Shown: piece after piece, positions 1-7,338 of the stretch
Layout: each line of letters starts with the position of its first letter
Numbering within the stretch: position 1 is the first letter of the stretch
NCBI GenBank assembly: GCA_017996845.1
Contig: JAGOGF010000018.1
Coordinates: forward strand, 12,375 to 33,811
Reading direction: 5' to 3'
Length of the DNA: 21,437 bases
DNA from: Butyrivibrio sp.
GTDB taxonomy: Bacteria > Bacillota_A > Clostridia > Lachnospirales > Lachnospiraceae
The notes under the pieces: model-generated
What the model saw: the letters and a program-made list of their open reading frames with translations, nothing else
The model's database searches: none
Told to the model about the DNA's origin: nothing
Program-made: the position numbers and the translations under genes

Positions 1-145
1 ATCCACGATCTGCCAGAAGCCATGCTCGGAATTTGCTGCGCAAATCCCTTACTGTGGCGTATTCGCCACATGAATTTGTGCCAAATCATACTCCCGAATG
101 CAAGCATTCGTCGCATGATTTGATACAGTTCGCAGGAAACAGATC
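1..145. repeat. 145-bp tandem repeat, copy 1 (cut by window edge)
   Basis: Bases 1-127 recur without a visible mismatch at 146-272, giving a 145-bp period. Each unit is packed with inverted repeats: ATTTGC/GCAAAT (31-36 and 40-45), TGTGGCG/CGCCACA (53-59 and 64-70), CAAATCAT/ATGATTTG (82-89 and 115-122), and nested inside the last one CGAATGC/GCATTCG (95-101 and 104-110). A further pair, CAGATC/GATCTG (140-145 and 152-157), spans the junction with copy 2. No convincing gene lies in it. The window opens inside a unit, so more copies may lie to the left. It is probably a folded intergenic repetitive element; its family is not recognised. Confidence 0.9.
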
Positions 146-272
146 ATCCACGATCTGCCAGAAGCCATGCTCGGAATTTGCTGCGCAAATCCCTTACTGT
201 GGCGTATTCGCCACATGAATTTGTGCCAAATCATACTCCCGAATGCAAGCATTCGTCGCATGATTTGATACA
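146..272. repeat. 145-bp tandem repeat, copy 2 (last, partial copy)
   Basis: This is identical to bases 1-127 and then diverges after position 272, so the last about 18 bases of the unit are lost or replaced. The same nested hairpins are present, shifted by 145. The array ends about 65 bp before the promoter of the HD-domain gene. Confidence 0.9.
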
Positions 273-336
273 AATTCGCATGGCTCTGAACAATAACATG
301 ATAGATGAAATTAAGGAAAAAGTAAATAGAGGCAGA

Positions 337-365
337 TTGACTTTGTGTAAATACAAAATTATAAT
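337..365 (+). promoter_or_regulatory. Sigma-A-type promoter of the HD/esterase operon
   Basis: TTGACT (337-342) and a perfect TATAAT (360-365) are separated by 17 bp, close to the housekeeping consensus. Transcription would begin near 372 and give a leader of about 37 bases before the ATG at 409. Confidence 0.8.
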
Positions 366-408
366 CCAATTACCGGAACGGCAGCAATTTATTCAGTAAA
401 GGATGGAA

Positions 409-891
409 ATGGACGAAGAAAAATATAAACAGGTTTTGAATGAAATGAAAAGCGATCCCAGAATTCGACAGATGCAGCAGTATCCACAGCATGGATCATG
501 CAATACTTATCAGCATAGTGTGTTTGTGGCAGAAGGATCGTACAGGCTTGCCAGACTGCTGCATATTCCGGTGCGTGAAGCGGAGCTTGCCAGAGGGGCC
601 ATGCTGCATGATTATTATCTTTATAATATTCGTGAGAGCGGGTACAGTGCCTGGCGGCATGGAACAGGGCATGCATATATTGCACTTGCCAATGCACAGG
701 AAAGTTATGATCTGACAGATTTGGAAAAAGATATTATCTATTCACATATGTGGCCGCTTAATATTACACATATCCCACATTATCGCGAAAGTGTAATAGT
801 CGGGATTGCGGATAAGTACACTGCATCCAGGGAGCGTCTCCACCAGTGGAGAAAAATATTATCATTATGTTTGAGGAGAAAAACAGTATGA
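409..891 (+). CDS. HD-domain protein (predicted metal-dependent phosphohydrolase)
   Basis: This 160-residue cytoplasmic protein has the spaced metal ligands of the HD superfamily: H36, H67-D68 (in MLHDYY), H88 (in GTGHAY), H113 (in SHMWPL) and D135 (in IADKYTA). HD proteins hydrolyse phosphate esters, often of nucleotides, using bound divalent metals; the substrate here cannot be told. An ATG at 403 is in frame, but only the ATG at 409 lies at a usable distance (6 bases) from AAAGG at 398-402. The stop codon overlaps the start of the downstream esterase, so the two are translationally coupled. A near-consensus promoter at 337-365 drives the pair. The protein is short and consists of little more than the HD fold. 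The family call is firm and the role unknown. Confidence 0.85.
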   Translation: MDEEKYKQVLNEMKSDPRIRQMQQYPQHGSCNTYQHSVFVAEGSYRLARLLHIPVREAELARGAMLHDYYLYNIRESGYSAWRHGTGHAYIALANAQESYDLTDLEKDIIYSHMWPLNITHIPHYRESVIVGIADKYTASRERLHQWRKILSLCLRRKTV

Positions 892-1883
892 ATCAGTGTG
901 CGATTGCACTTTGGAACAAAGAAGAATATAGCTATCCCATGGCAATTGATTTTGTACCTAACATTGTACCGTATTTACATGAAGATGACAGAGTACGTCC
1001 CTGTATATTAGTGGTTCCAGGTGGAGGATATTGCATTGTGTCACCATCAGAAGGGGAGATTGTAGCGGACAGATTCCGTGACAAAGGGTATCAGACTTTT
1101 GTTCTTACTTATACCGTAAACATGCTTATGAATGAACCACTCAAAGACCAGCCGCTGAAGGATATTGCAAGAGCGATTCGTCTGATCAGAAAAAATGCGG
1201 AGAAATGGCATATTGATCCGAACCGTGTTTATATTTGCGGCTTTTCGGCAGGTGGACATCTCTGCGCGGATGCCTGTGTACATTTTATGGAAGCGACAGA
1301 CTCAAATCCGGAATTTGCAGATATTTCAGCCAGACCGGATGCAGGAATATTATCCTATCCGGTCATTACTTCCGGAGAATATGCACATCAGGACTCTTTC
1401 AGGGCACTTCTTGGAAGTGATATTTATGAAAGAAATGACGGAGAAAGTCTGGATCAATTAAGACATGCAAGCCTTGAAACACAGGTGAGTGCTCAGACTC
1501 CGCCGTGCTTTTTGTGGCATACGGCAACAGACGGACTTGTTCCGCCGCAGAACAGTCTTCTGTTCGCAGAGGCTTTACAGGAAAAAGGGATTCTGTTCGC
1601 ATTGCATATTTTTTCGAAAGGAAATCATGGTCTCTCTGTTGCAAATTCAGAATGGGCACATGGCAGATTCGGAGAACCATATTGCATGGAACAAAATGTA
1701 AATATTGCACAGGCCATTCGTGAAGATCGAATTTTGATGCCAAACGAGAGTAAGAAGGCATTTCTGGATTCTTTCCATGAAGTACCTACAAAAGAGGATC
1801 TGCTACAGAATATTCCTAATCCGGAAGTTGCAGTTTGGCCGGAGCTGGCAGATGCATTTATCAGAAGCAACTGGGAAAAATAA
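888..1883 (+). CDS. Alpha/beta hydrolase, acetyl-esterase/BD-FAE-like
   Basis: This 331-residue protein has no signal peptide. It has the oxyanion-hole segment VVPGGGY (about residues 42-48), the nucleophile elbow GFSAGG with S120, and a likely catalytic Asp215 (in TATDGLVPP) and His247 (in KGNHGLS). This layout is typical of the esterase_lipase/BD-FAE group, which often removes acetyl or other acyl groups from sugars. The start at 888 overlaps the stop of the HD gene in an ATGA arrangement and follows GAGGAG at 873-878; a longer reading from 846 would run deep into the HD gene. A LacI regulator and a beta-xylosidase nearby suggest deacetylation of xylo-oligosaccharides inside the cell, but this is inferred from context only. 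Confidence 0.85.
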   Translation: MNQCAIALWNKEEYSYPMAIDFVPNIVPYLHEDDRVRPCILVVPGGGYCIVSPSEGEIVADRFRDKGYQTFVLTYTVNMLMNEPLKDQPLKDIARAIRLIRKNAEKWHIDPNRVYICGFSAGGHLCADACVHFMEATDSNPEFADISARPDAGILSYPVITSGEYAHQDSFRALLGSDIYERNDGESLDQLRHASLETQVSAQTPPCFLWHTATDGLVPPQNSLLFAEALQEKGILFALHIFSKGNHGLSVANSEWAHGRFGEPYCMEQNVNIAQAIREDRILMPNESKKAFLDSFHEVPTKEDLLQNIPNPEVAVWPELADAFIRSNWEK

Positions 1884-1991
1884 AGATACAGTGGTATGAA
1901 AAAGCAGATTCTGTTTTTTACTGGCATAAAGACTTTTTTATACTCAAATCTTATCTCAAAACAGGTATCAAATGGTTTTTAATAAATTCGG

Positions 1992-2030
1992 AAAGAAGGA
2001 CAGGAAGCATGAGCTGCCTGCCCTTCTTTT
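1992..2030 (+). terminator. Rho-independent terminator after the esterase gene
   Basis: AAAGAAGG (1992-1999) pairs with CCTTCTTT (2022-2029). Inner helices CAGG/CCTG and AGC/GCT continue the stem around an ATGA loop, and the 3' arm itself supplies the T run. Confidence 0.8.
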
Positions 2031-2069
2031 GCATAGCAGAAAAGTTTACTCTTTCTGCATGTTTTTTAA

Positions 2070-2099
2070 TTGACAATAAAATAATAAGATGTATATACT
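2070..2099 (+). promoter_or_regulatory. Promoter of the LacI-family regulator gene
   Basis: A perfect TTGACA (2070-2075) is followed after 18 bp by TATACT (2094-2099). The operator-like palindrome at 2103-2114 sits at the expected transcription start. Confidence 0.7.
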
Positions 2100-2100
2100 T

Positions 2101-2114
2101 GGTAAAACGGTTTA
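2101..2114 (+). promoter_or_regulatory. Putative LacI-family operator 1 (autoregulation)
   Basis: GGTAAAACGGTTTA contains the hyphenated palindrome TAAAACGGTTTA (2103-2114), which has 10 of 12 symmetric positions around a central CG, as usual for LacI/GalR operators. It lies just after the -10 box of the regulator's own promoter. The same sequence with one change recurs at 3218-3231 before the xylosidase gene. Confidence 0.65.
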
Positions 2115-2138
2115 GAATGAAGTGAGGAAAAGCGCATA

Positions 2139-3176
2139 ATGACAATTAAAGAAGTGGCAAAAATATGCGGCGTTTCACCAGCAACAGTATCAAATGTCAT
2201 CAATGGCAAACATAAAGCAGGAAACGAGACAACACGAAAAATTCTGGAGGTGATCAAAGAAAATGATTATCATCCGAATCAGATCGCGCAGGGACTTCGC
2301 AGACAGTCAATGAGGTTGGTAGGACTTCTTGCTGAGGATATGACGATGTTCAGTACACCACTCATCATTGATGGAATTGTGCACTTTTGTGAGGAAAACG
2401 GTTATAATGTGATACTGGAAAACATGCGTTTGTATGCACGCTGGCAGGATACCTGGTTTCATAACAATCAGAAGTACCAATCCGCGTTGCAGCCGGCGAT
2501 ACGGGAACTTCTGTCGCTCAAGGCAGATGGTATGATCTATATCGCAGGGCATGAGCGTATTATAGAAGGATTTGACGATGTTCCGATTCCAACAGTGACA
2601 GCTTATACTTATACGACCAACCCTGGTATACCCGCGGTGGTAATTGATGATGAAAAAGGCAGTTATGAGATTACGAATCATCTGATTCACATGGGGAACA
2701 GGAAAATTGGCGTATTGGCTGGAGAAATGGATAATCTGCATACGCAGGCTAGAATCAGAGGTTATCAGAAGGCATTGTTTGAGAATGGAATATTATGCGA
2801 TCTGGATTTGATTCACTATTGTGCATGGAACCGTGAAGCGGGGTATCAGGCAGCAGGACTTTTTTCTGAAAGTGGTGTAACTGCCATTTTCTGCTTTTCA
2901 GATCAGATTGCCGGAGGTGTATATGATTATATGTATGCACATAATATGGAGGTTGGAAAAGATATCTCAGTGGCAGGGTATGATGATCAGGTAATGGCGG
3001 AGTATTTGTATCCAAGTCTGACAACAATGCAGCTTCCGCTTTTTAATATTGGCTACCGGTCTGCACAGAAACTGATACAGATGCTTGCAGGAGAAAAGTG
3101 TGAGGATGGAGATGTTGAGAAACTTTCCTGTAAAATGATGCTTCGAAATTCGGTAAGCAGTCGAAATATCGAATGA
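2139..3176 (+). CDS. LacI-family transcriptional regulator
   Basis: This is a 345-residue protein of normal family length. The N-terminal helix-turn-helix and hinge helix are clear: TIKEVAKICGVSPATVSNV followed by an RKILEVIKENDYHPN segment (about residues 2-49). The rest is a periplasmic-binding-protein-like sugar-sensing core, including GLLAED, the HLIHMGNRKIGVLAG segment, CFSDQIAGG and DISVAGYDDQ near the C-terminus. GTGAGGA upstream supports the ATG at 2139. The gene is monocistronic, with its own promoter (2070-2099) and a strong terminator (3177-3210). Matching operator-like sites before this gene and before the adjacent GH39 gene imply that it represses both and is released by a pentose or xylo-oligosaccharide effector; that ligand is an inference. 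Confidence 0.93.
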   Translation: MTIKEVAKICGVSPATVSNVINGKHKAGNETTRKILEVIKENDYHPNQIAQGLRRQSMRLVGLLAEDMTMFSTPLIIDGIVHFCEENGYNVILENMRLYARWQDTWFHNNQKYQSALQPAIRELLSLKADGMIYIAGHERIIEGFDDVPIPTVTAYTYTTNPGIPAVVIDDEKGSYEITNHLIHMGNRKIGVLAGEMDNLHTQARIRGYQKALFENGILCDLDLIHYCAWNREAGYQAAGLFSESGVTAIFCFSDQIAGGVYDYMYAHNMEVGKDISVAGYDDQVMAEYLYPSLTTMQLPLFNIGYRSAQKLIQMLAGEKCEDGDVEKLSCKMMLRNSVSSRNIE

Positions 3177-3210
3177 ACGGAGGATAAATTTTTATCCTCC
3201 GTGTTTTTTA
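3177..3210 (+). terminator. Rho-independent terminator of the LacI-type gene
   Basis: ACGGAGGATAAA (3177-3188) and TTTATCCTCCGT (3191-3202) are perfect complements, beginning directly after the stop codon and followed by GTTTTTTA. Confidence 0.92.
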
Positions 3211-3217
3211 TCAATCA

Positions 3218-3231
3218 GGTAAAACGATTTA
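3218..3231 (+). promoter_or_regulatory. Putative LacI-family operator 2 (xylosidase control)
   Basis: GGTAAAACGATTTA matches operator 1 (2101-2114) at 13 of 14 positions; the core TAAAACGATTTA is palindromic at 10 of 12. It abuts or overlaps an AT-rich -10-like stretch (TATAAA at 3230-3235), about 85 bp before the xylosidase start. No clear -35 box was found. Confidence 0.65.
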
Positions 3232-3316
3232 TAAAATATAAAACTGATTTTTGGTACAGACAAAGTGATGTATGAATATAATGGTTTCAGAATATAAAAC
3301 AGAAATGAGGATTAAG

Positions 3317-4846
3317 ATGGAAAGAACAGTCAGGGTAACTGGAGAAGGAAAAGCATTTTATAATCAGGCCACAATGTGCGTGGGAACAGGAAGAATGGAT
3401 CTGGCATTACAGGAAGAATATCAACAGCATCTAAGTCTCGTACAGGATGAAATCGGATTTCGTTATATCAGAGGACACGGACTGTTTTCAGACCAGATGG
3501 GCATATACAGAGAAATTGAACAGAATGGGAAAAAAATTCCATTTTATAATTTCACGTATCTGGACAGAATTTATGATTCCTATCTTAAAAAAGGAATTAA
3601 ACCTTTTGTGGAACTTGGATTTATGCCCTCGGCACTGGCATCCGGGGATCAGACAATTTTTTACTGGAAAGGCAATGTAACTTTACCAAAGGATATACAC
3701 AAGTGGCAGCAGCTTGTTCAAAAGACGATTCAGCATTGGCTCGACCGTTATGGCAAAGAAGAAGTGGAAAGCTGGCTTTTTGAAGTCTGGAATGAACCTA
3801 ATATTGATTTCCTGGCAGGAGACATTGCAGAATATTGCAGTTTTTATCAGGACACAGTTACAGCAGTCAAACAAATTGATGCAGCGATTAAAGTTGGCGG
3901 ACCCTCAATTTGTGGAGTGGATGTTGACAGATGGTTAAATGGCTTTTTTGCATACTGTCAGGAGAATCAGGTTCCGCTTGATTTTGTCACCAGGCACTGC
4001 TATTGTGCCAAAGAGCCTCATTCGAACGGAGAGTATGTACATCATCATATGAATGAGCCGGAAAGTATGTCTGCCGAACTGAAGGAAACACATAAAATAA
4101 TGGAAAAATACGCGGTTACAAGAGATGTTCCGCTTCATATTACCGAGTTCAACACCTCCTACACGCCTTTATGCCTGGTGCATGATACCGTGTATAATGC
4201 TGCATATGTTGCAGACCTCCTTAGCAGGGTGGGGGATGATGCCGATTCCTATTCCTACTGGACGTTTAGTGATGTGTTTGAGGAACAGGATGTTCCGAAA
4301 GCTGAGTTCTATGGTGGGTTTGGACTGGTAGCAGCAGGTGGAATCCGTAAACCTGCATTTTATACCTTTCAGTTTTTTTCCAGAGCTGGAAGTGAATTGC
4401 TGTATCGGGATGAACATATGGTCATCACGAAAACAGCGGATGAAAATTATCAGGTCATTGCCTGGAATATGACAGCACAGGGGCTTGCGGAGACTGGAAA
4501 AGAAAATCCGCTCATATATCAGATTTTTCTGCCGCAGATAGGGGGAGCGGAAGAGATGACCGAACTGCGCACCTGTGTTGATTCACGGCATGGGAATGCA
4601 GCGAGGAACTGGTGTGATTTGGGATCTCCCAGAACGCCGGATGCAGAGTGTCTGAAAGAAATTCAGGAATTATCAATGCCGGAGCGCACATCGCGGAAAC
4701 TGACATCGGTAGGAGGATACTATGAGACACAGCTGATTCTGATGGACAACATGGTAATGGAACTGCGGATTAAGTGCTGTGCAGATAATGATCAGCCATA
4801 TTACGGTTTTGAAAAAAAGTATGGGTTTGGACTGGATATCAAATAG
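3317..4846 (+). CDS. xynB: GH39 beta-xylosidase
   Basis: This 509-residue intracellular glycosidase (no signal peptide) cleaves xylose from the non-reducing ends of xylo-oligosaccharides with retention of configuration. Family landmarks run the full length: ATMCVGTGRMDLALQEEY, FRYIRGHGLF, GIYRE, PFYNFTYLDRIYDS, VELGFMP, the acid/base motif FEVWNEPN with E160, the nucleophile motif HITEFNTSY with E277, and SYSYWTFSDVFEE. E160 and E277 fall at the numbers I recall for the characterised Thermoanaerobacterium XynB, which supports the ATG at 3317 (GAGG 6 bases upstream). An in-frame ATG at 3272 would add 15 residues and has a poor ribosome site. It is preceded by operator 2, so probably repressed by the adjacent LacI protein. 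The nearby esterase would complement it on acetylated substrates. Confidence 0.93.
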   Translation: MERTVRVTGEGKAFYNQATMCVGTGRMDLALQEEYQQHLSLVQDEIGFRYIRGHGLFSDQMGIYREIEQNGKKIPFYNFTYLDRIYDSYLKKGIKPFVELGFMPSALASGDQTIFYWKGNVTLPKDIHKWQQLVQKTIQHWLDRYGKEEVESWLFEVWNEPNIDFLAGDIAEYCSFYQDTVTAVKQIDAAIKVGGPSICGVDVDRWLNGFFAYCQENQVPLDFVTRHCYCAKEPHSNGEYVHHHMNEPESMSAELKETHKIMEKYAVTRDVPLHITEFNTSYTPLCLVHDTVYNAAYVADLLSRVGDDADSYSYWTFSDVFEEQDVPKAEFYGGFGLVAAGGIRKPAFYTFQFFSRAGSELLYRDEHMVITKTADENYQVIAWNMTAQGLAETGKENPLIYQIFLPQIGGAEEMTELRTCVDSRHGNAARNWCDLGSPRTPDAECLKEIQELSMPERTSRKLTSVGGYYETQLILMDNMVMELRIKCCADNDQPYYGFEKKYGFGLDIK

Positions 4847-4947
4847 CATCAAAAAGGATGAATTGCAGTTATATAAAAACAAAAGCAGGTTTTTGCATAA
4901 TTTCAGTACACTTTTTATGCACTGTTTTTATAAATATAAAATGATTA

Positions 4948-4976
4948 TGGATAAAAGATAAAAAATGGTATACAAT
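4948..4976 (+). promoter_or_regulatory. Possible promoter ahead of the hairpin upstream of livJ
   Basis: TGGATA (4948-4953), a 17-bp gap and TACAAT (4971-4976) form a moderate sigma-A-like pair. If used, transcription would start a few bases before the terminator-like hairpin at 4987-5023, placing that hairpin in the livJ leader. Equally, the hairpin may simply end the xylosidase transcript and the real livJ promoter may lie in 5024-5065, where I see no clear boxes. Confidence 0.35.
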
Positions 4977-4986
4977 ACAAAAAACG

Positions 4987-5023
4987 AAGACGTTCTGACA
5001 AGGGGTTAGAGCGTCTTTTTTTT
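4987..5023 (+). terminator. Rho-independent terminator between xynB and livJ
   Basis: AAGACG (4987-4992) pairs with CGTCTT (5012-5017). The helix continues through TTCTGAC against GTTAGAG with two G-T pairs, for about 13 pairs, followed by a run of T. It is either the xynB terminator or a leader attenuator. Confidence 0.8.
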
Positions 5024-5078
5024 AATACAGAGCATGCAAAACAGCTTTGTAACTACTTTAATTTAGGGAGGAAACGAT

Positions 5079-6227
5079 ATGAAAAAAGCTTTAGGTGTTA
5101 TTCTGGTACTTTCCATGACGGTAGGTACACTGGCAGGCTGTGGCTCTGCCAAATCCAGTGGGGATACATATAAGATCGGTGGTATCGGACCTACGACAGG
5201 AGCAGCAGCAATTTATGGAACTGCAGTTAAAAACGGAGCCCAGATTGCGGTGGATGAGATCAACGCAGCAGGCGGTATCAATGGCAAGCAGATTGAATTC
5301 AAATTTGAAGATGATCAGCATGATGCTGAAAAGTCGGTAAATGCATACAATTCACTCAAGGATTGGGGAATGCAGATGCTGATGGGAACCGTTACATCCA
5401 CACCTTGTATCGCAGTTGCCACTGAGACGGCAAATGACAAGATGTTCGAACTGACACCTTCCGCATCTTCGACAGATGTAATTAAAAATGGAAATGTGTT
5501 CCAGGTATGCTTTACAGATCCTAATCAGGGAGTTGCATCTGCTGACTATATTGCAAATAATAAAATCGGTTCCAAAGTTGCAATTATTTATGATAGTTCA
5601 GATGTATATTCTACCGGTATTGAAGAGAAATTTGTTTCTGAAGCAAAATCAAAAAATATTGAAGTGGTTTCAGCAGAGGCATTTACAGCAGATACAAACA
5701 CAGATTTTTCCACACAGCTGCAGAAAGCAAAAGAAGCTGGTGCAGATCTGGTATTTTTGCCTATCTATTACACACAGGCGGCAATTATCCTGCAGCAGGC
5801 ATCCGCGATGTCTTATGCACCTAAGTTCTTTGGCTGTGACGGACTTGACGGAATTTTGAATGTTGAGAATTTCAAGACATCTCTGGCTGAAGGCGTTATG
5901 CTTTTGACACCATTTGCAGCAGATGCAACAGACAGTAAAACAAAGACTTTTGTAGATGCTTACAAAAAAGCTTATAAAGATACACCAAACCAGTTTGCAG
6001 CAGATGCATATGATGCAATTTATACCATTAAGGCTGCAGCAGAAAAAGCAAATATTACACCAGGTACAAGTGTTAGTGATACCTGTGATGCTATGAAAAA
6101 AGCAATGACAGAGATAAAGGTTGACGGATTAACCGGTACCGGAATGTCATGGACTTCTTCAGGGGCTGTGAGCAAAGATCCCAAGGCAGTTGTGATCAAG
6201 AACGGCGCTTACGTTTCCATGAACTGA
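5079..6227 (+). CDS. livJ: Branched-chain amino-acid ABC transporter substrate-binding lipoprotein
   Basis: This 382-residue extracytoplasmic binding protein has a lipoprotein signal: MKK, a hydrophobic stretch, and the lipobox LAGC with C21 as the lipidation site. The mature part opens with YKIGGIGPTTGAAAIYGTA and carries a NGAQIAVDEINAAGGINGK segment, the hallmark of Leu/Ile/Val-type type I periplasmic binding proteins. GGGAGG upstream fixes the ATG at 5079. It is followed by a terminator (6238-6264) and then by the two permease and two ATPase genes, the usual order in Gram-positives. The terminator would let the binding protein be made in excess over the membrane parts. True substrate could be another amino acid or an amide; specificity is not readable from the sequence. 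Confidence 0.92.
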   Translation: MKKALGVILVLSMTVGTLAGCGSAKSSGDTYKIGGIGPTTGAAAIYGTAVKNGAQIAVDEINAAGGINGKQIEFKFEDDQHDAEKSVNAYNSLKDWGMQMLMGTVTSTPCIAVATETANDKMFELTPSASSTDVIKNGNVFQVCFTDPNQGVASADYIANNKIGSKVAIIYDSSDVYSTGIEEKFVSEAKSKNIEVVSAEAFTADTNTDFSTQLQKAKEAGADLVFLPIYYTQAAIILQQASAMSYAPKFFGCDGLDGILNVENFKTSLAEGVMLLTPFAADATDSKTKTFVDAYKKAYKDTPNQFAADAYDAIYTIKAAAEKANITPGTSVSDTCDAMKKAMTEIKVDGLTGTGMSWTSSGAVSKDPKAVVIKNGAYVSMN

Positions 6228-6237
6228 TTGGATGCAG

Positions 6238-6264
6238 AAAGGATGCCGTGAGGCATCCTTTTTT
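6238..6264 (+). terminator. Intra-operon terminator between livJ and livH
   Basis: AAAGGATGCC (6238-6247) and GGCATCCTTT (6252-6261) form a perfect stem with loop GTGA, followed by T residues. It probably reduces read-through from livJ into the permease genes. Confidence 0.88.
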
Positions 6265-6307
6265 GCTATACGGAGTTTTTTAGCAGATATTTATGAAATG
6301 AACTGTA

Positions 6308-6331
6308 AATGCTATTTATTTAAATGGCATT
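6308..6331. promoter_or_regulatory. Inverted repeat upstream of livH, possible operator
   Basis: AATGCTATTTA (6308-6318) and TAAATGGCATT (6321-6331) are complementary over 11 positions, with one T-G pair and a 2-base centre. The site lies just upstream of an extended -10-like TGGTAAAAT (6346-6354) and would cover the -35 region, as a repressor or activator site might. A role as an RNA hairpin is less likely, since there is no T tract at the right place. Confidence 0.4.
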
Positions 6332-6456
6332 TTATTACAGATAAGTGGTAAAATGTATAAATATGAATTTAAATTGTACCTGTAAATTAACTTCGGAAAA
6401 TGAAGAAGCTGTACAATTTAATAATAAAAATATGGAAAGACAAGAGGTTTCCGGAC

Positions 6457-7338
6457 ATGAGCTTTGCTTCCTATTTAATTGATGGAATCAGTCTCGGCAG
6501 CATTTATGCAATTATTGCGCTGGGATATACCATGGTTTATGGTATTGCCAAAATGCTTAATTTTGCACATGGTGATGTAATTATGATTGGCTGTTACACC
6601 GTATTTATGACGGTAAGCGGATTTGGCTGGAATCCGATTGTCAGTACACTGGTATCTGTGGTTGTGTGTACCGCACTTGGTATATTGATTGAAAAAGTGG
6701 CATACAGACCTCTCAGAAAAACAGCATCGCTGGCTGTCCTGATTACGGCAATCGGTGTGAGTTATCTACTTGAGAATGCAGCACTTCTGATTTTTGGAGC
6801 AGACAGTAAATCCTTTACATCTGTAATTGAACTGCCGCCTCTCACGCTTGCAGGCGGGGCACTGCAGATATCCAGTGTAACAATTGTGGCAATCGTTTCC
6901 TGTATTGTAATTATGATTGCACTGATGCTGTTCATCAAAAAGACAAAAGCAGGACAGGCCATGCTGGCTGTTTCCGAAGACCGGGATGCAGCGCAGCTGA
7001 TGGGTGTAAATGTAAATGCCACAATATCGCTGACATTTGCCATCGGTTCAGGACTTGCGGCAATTGCCGGTGTTTTGCTGTGTTCACAATATCATTCTCT
7101 GAATCCATATACCGGGGCTCTTCCCGGAATAAAGGCATTTACGGCAGCTGTTTTTGGGGGAATCGGATCCATTCCGGGAGCCTTTATCGGTGGCATTCTG
7201 CTGGGCATTATTGAAGATCTTGCGAGTGCCTATATTTCTTCCCAGCTATCCAATGCAATTGTTTTCGGGGTCTTGATTCTGGTCCTTTTGATCAAACCGA
7301 CCGGAATTCTCGGCAAACAGATTCGTGAGAAGGTGTAG
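6457..7338 (+). CDS. livH: Branched-chain amino-acid ABC transporter permease LivH
   Basis: This 293-residue inner-membrane permease has about eight hydrophobic segments. The start of the family pattern is clear: SLGSIYAIIALGYTMVYGI followed by AKMLNFAHGDVIM, the conserved N-terminal region of LivH. The central AVSEDRDAAQLMGVNVN loop is the coupling region that contacts the ATPases, and AVFGGIGSIPGAFIGG is the typical C-terminal motif. I chose the ATG at 6457 because GAGG lies 9 bases upstream and the protein then begins at the usual family position; an in-frame ATG at 6400 would add 19 residues with a weak ribosome site. Its stop codon abuts the livM start. It forms the channel with LivM. 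Confidence 0.92.
   Translation: MSFASYLIDGISLGSIYAIIALGYTMVYGIAKMLNFAHGDVIMIGCYTVFMTVSGFGWNPIVSTLVSVVVCTALGILIEKVAYRPLRKTASLAVLITAIGVSYLLENAALLIFGADSKSFTSVIELPPLTLAGGALQISSVTIVAIVSCIVIMIALMLFIKKTKAGQAMLAVSEDRDAAQLMGVNVNATISLTFAIGSGLAAIAGVLLCSQYHSLNPYTGALPGIKAFTAAVFGGIGSIPGAFIGGILLGIIEDLASAYISSQLSNAIVFGVLILVLLIKPTGILGKQIREKV

Noticed and set aside
1..272. CRISPR-like array
   Set aside because: The period is 145 bp with identical repeats and no variable spacers, only two copies are visible, and no cas genes are present.
49..369. 106-residue open frame on the - strand across the repeats
   Set aside because: It is created by the tandem repeat, contains a repeated peptide from both copies, and has no ribosome site or domain.
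846..887. Longer N-terminus for the esterase
   Set aside because: It would lie inside the HD gene, while the ATG at 888 has GAGGAG at a proper distance and the usual ATGA coupling.
6385..6402. CodY box before livH
   Set aside because: The AT-rich stretch matches the consensus at only about 10 of 15 positions, too weak given the base composition.
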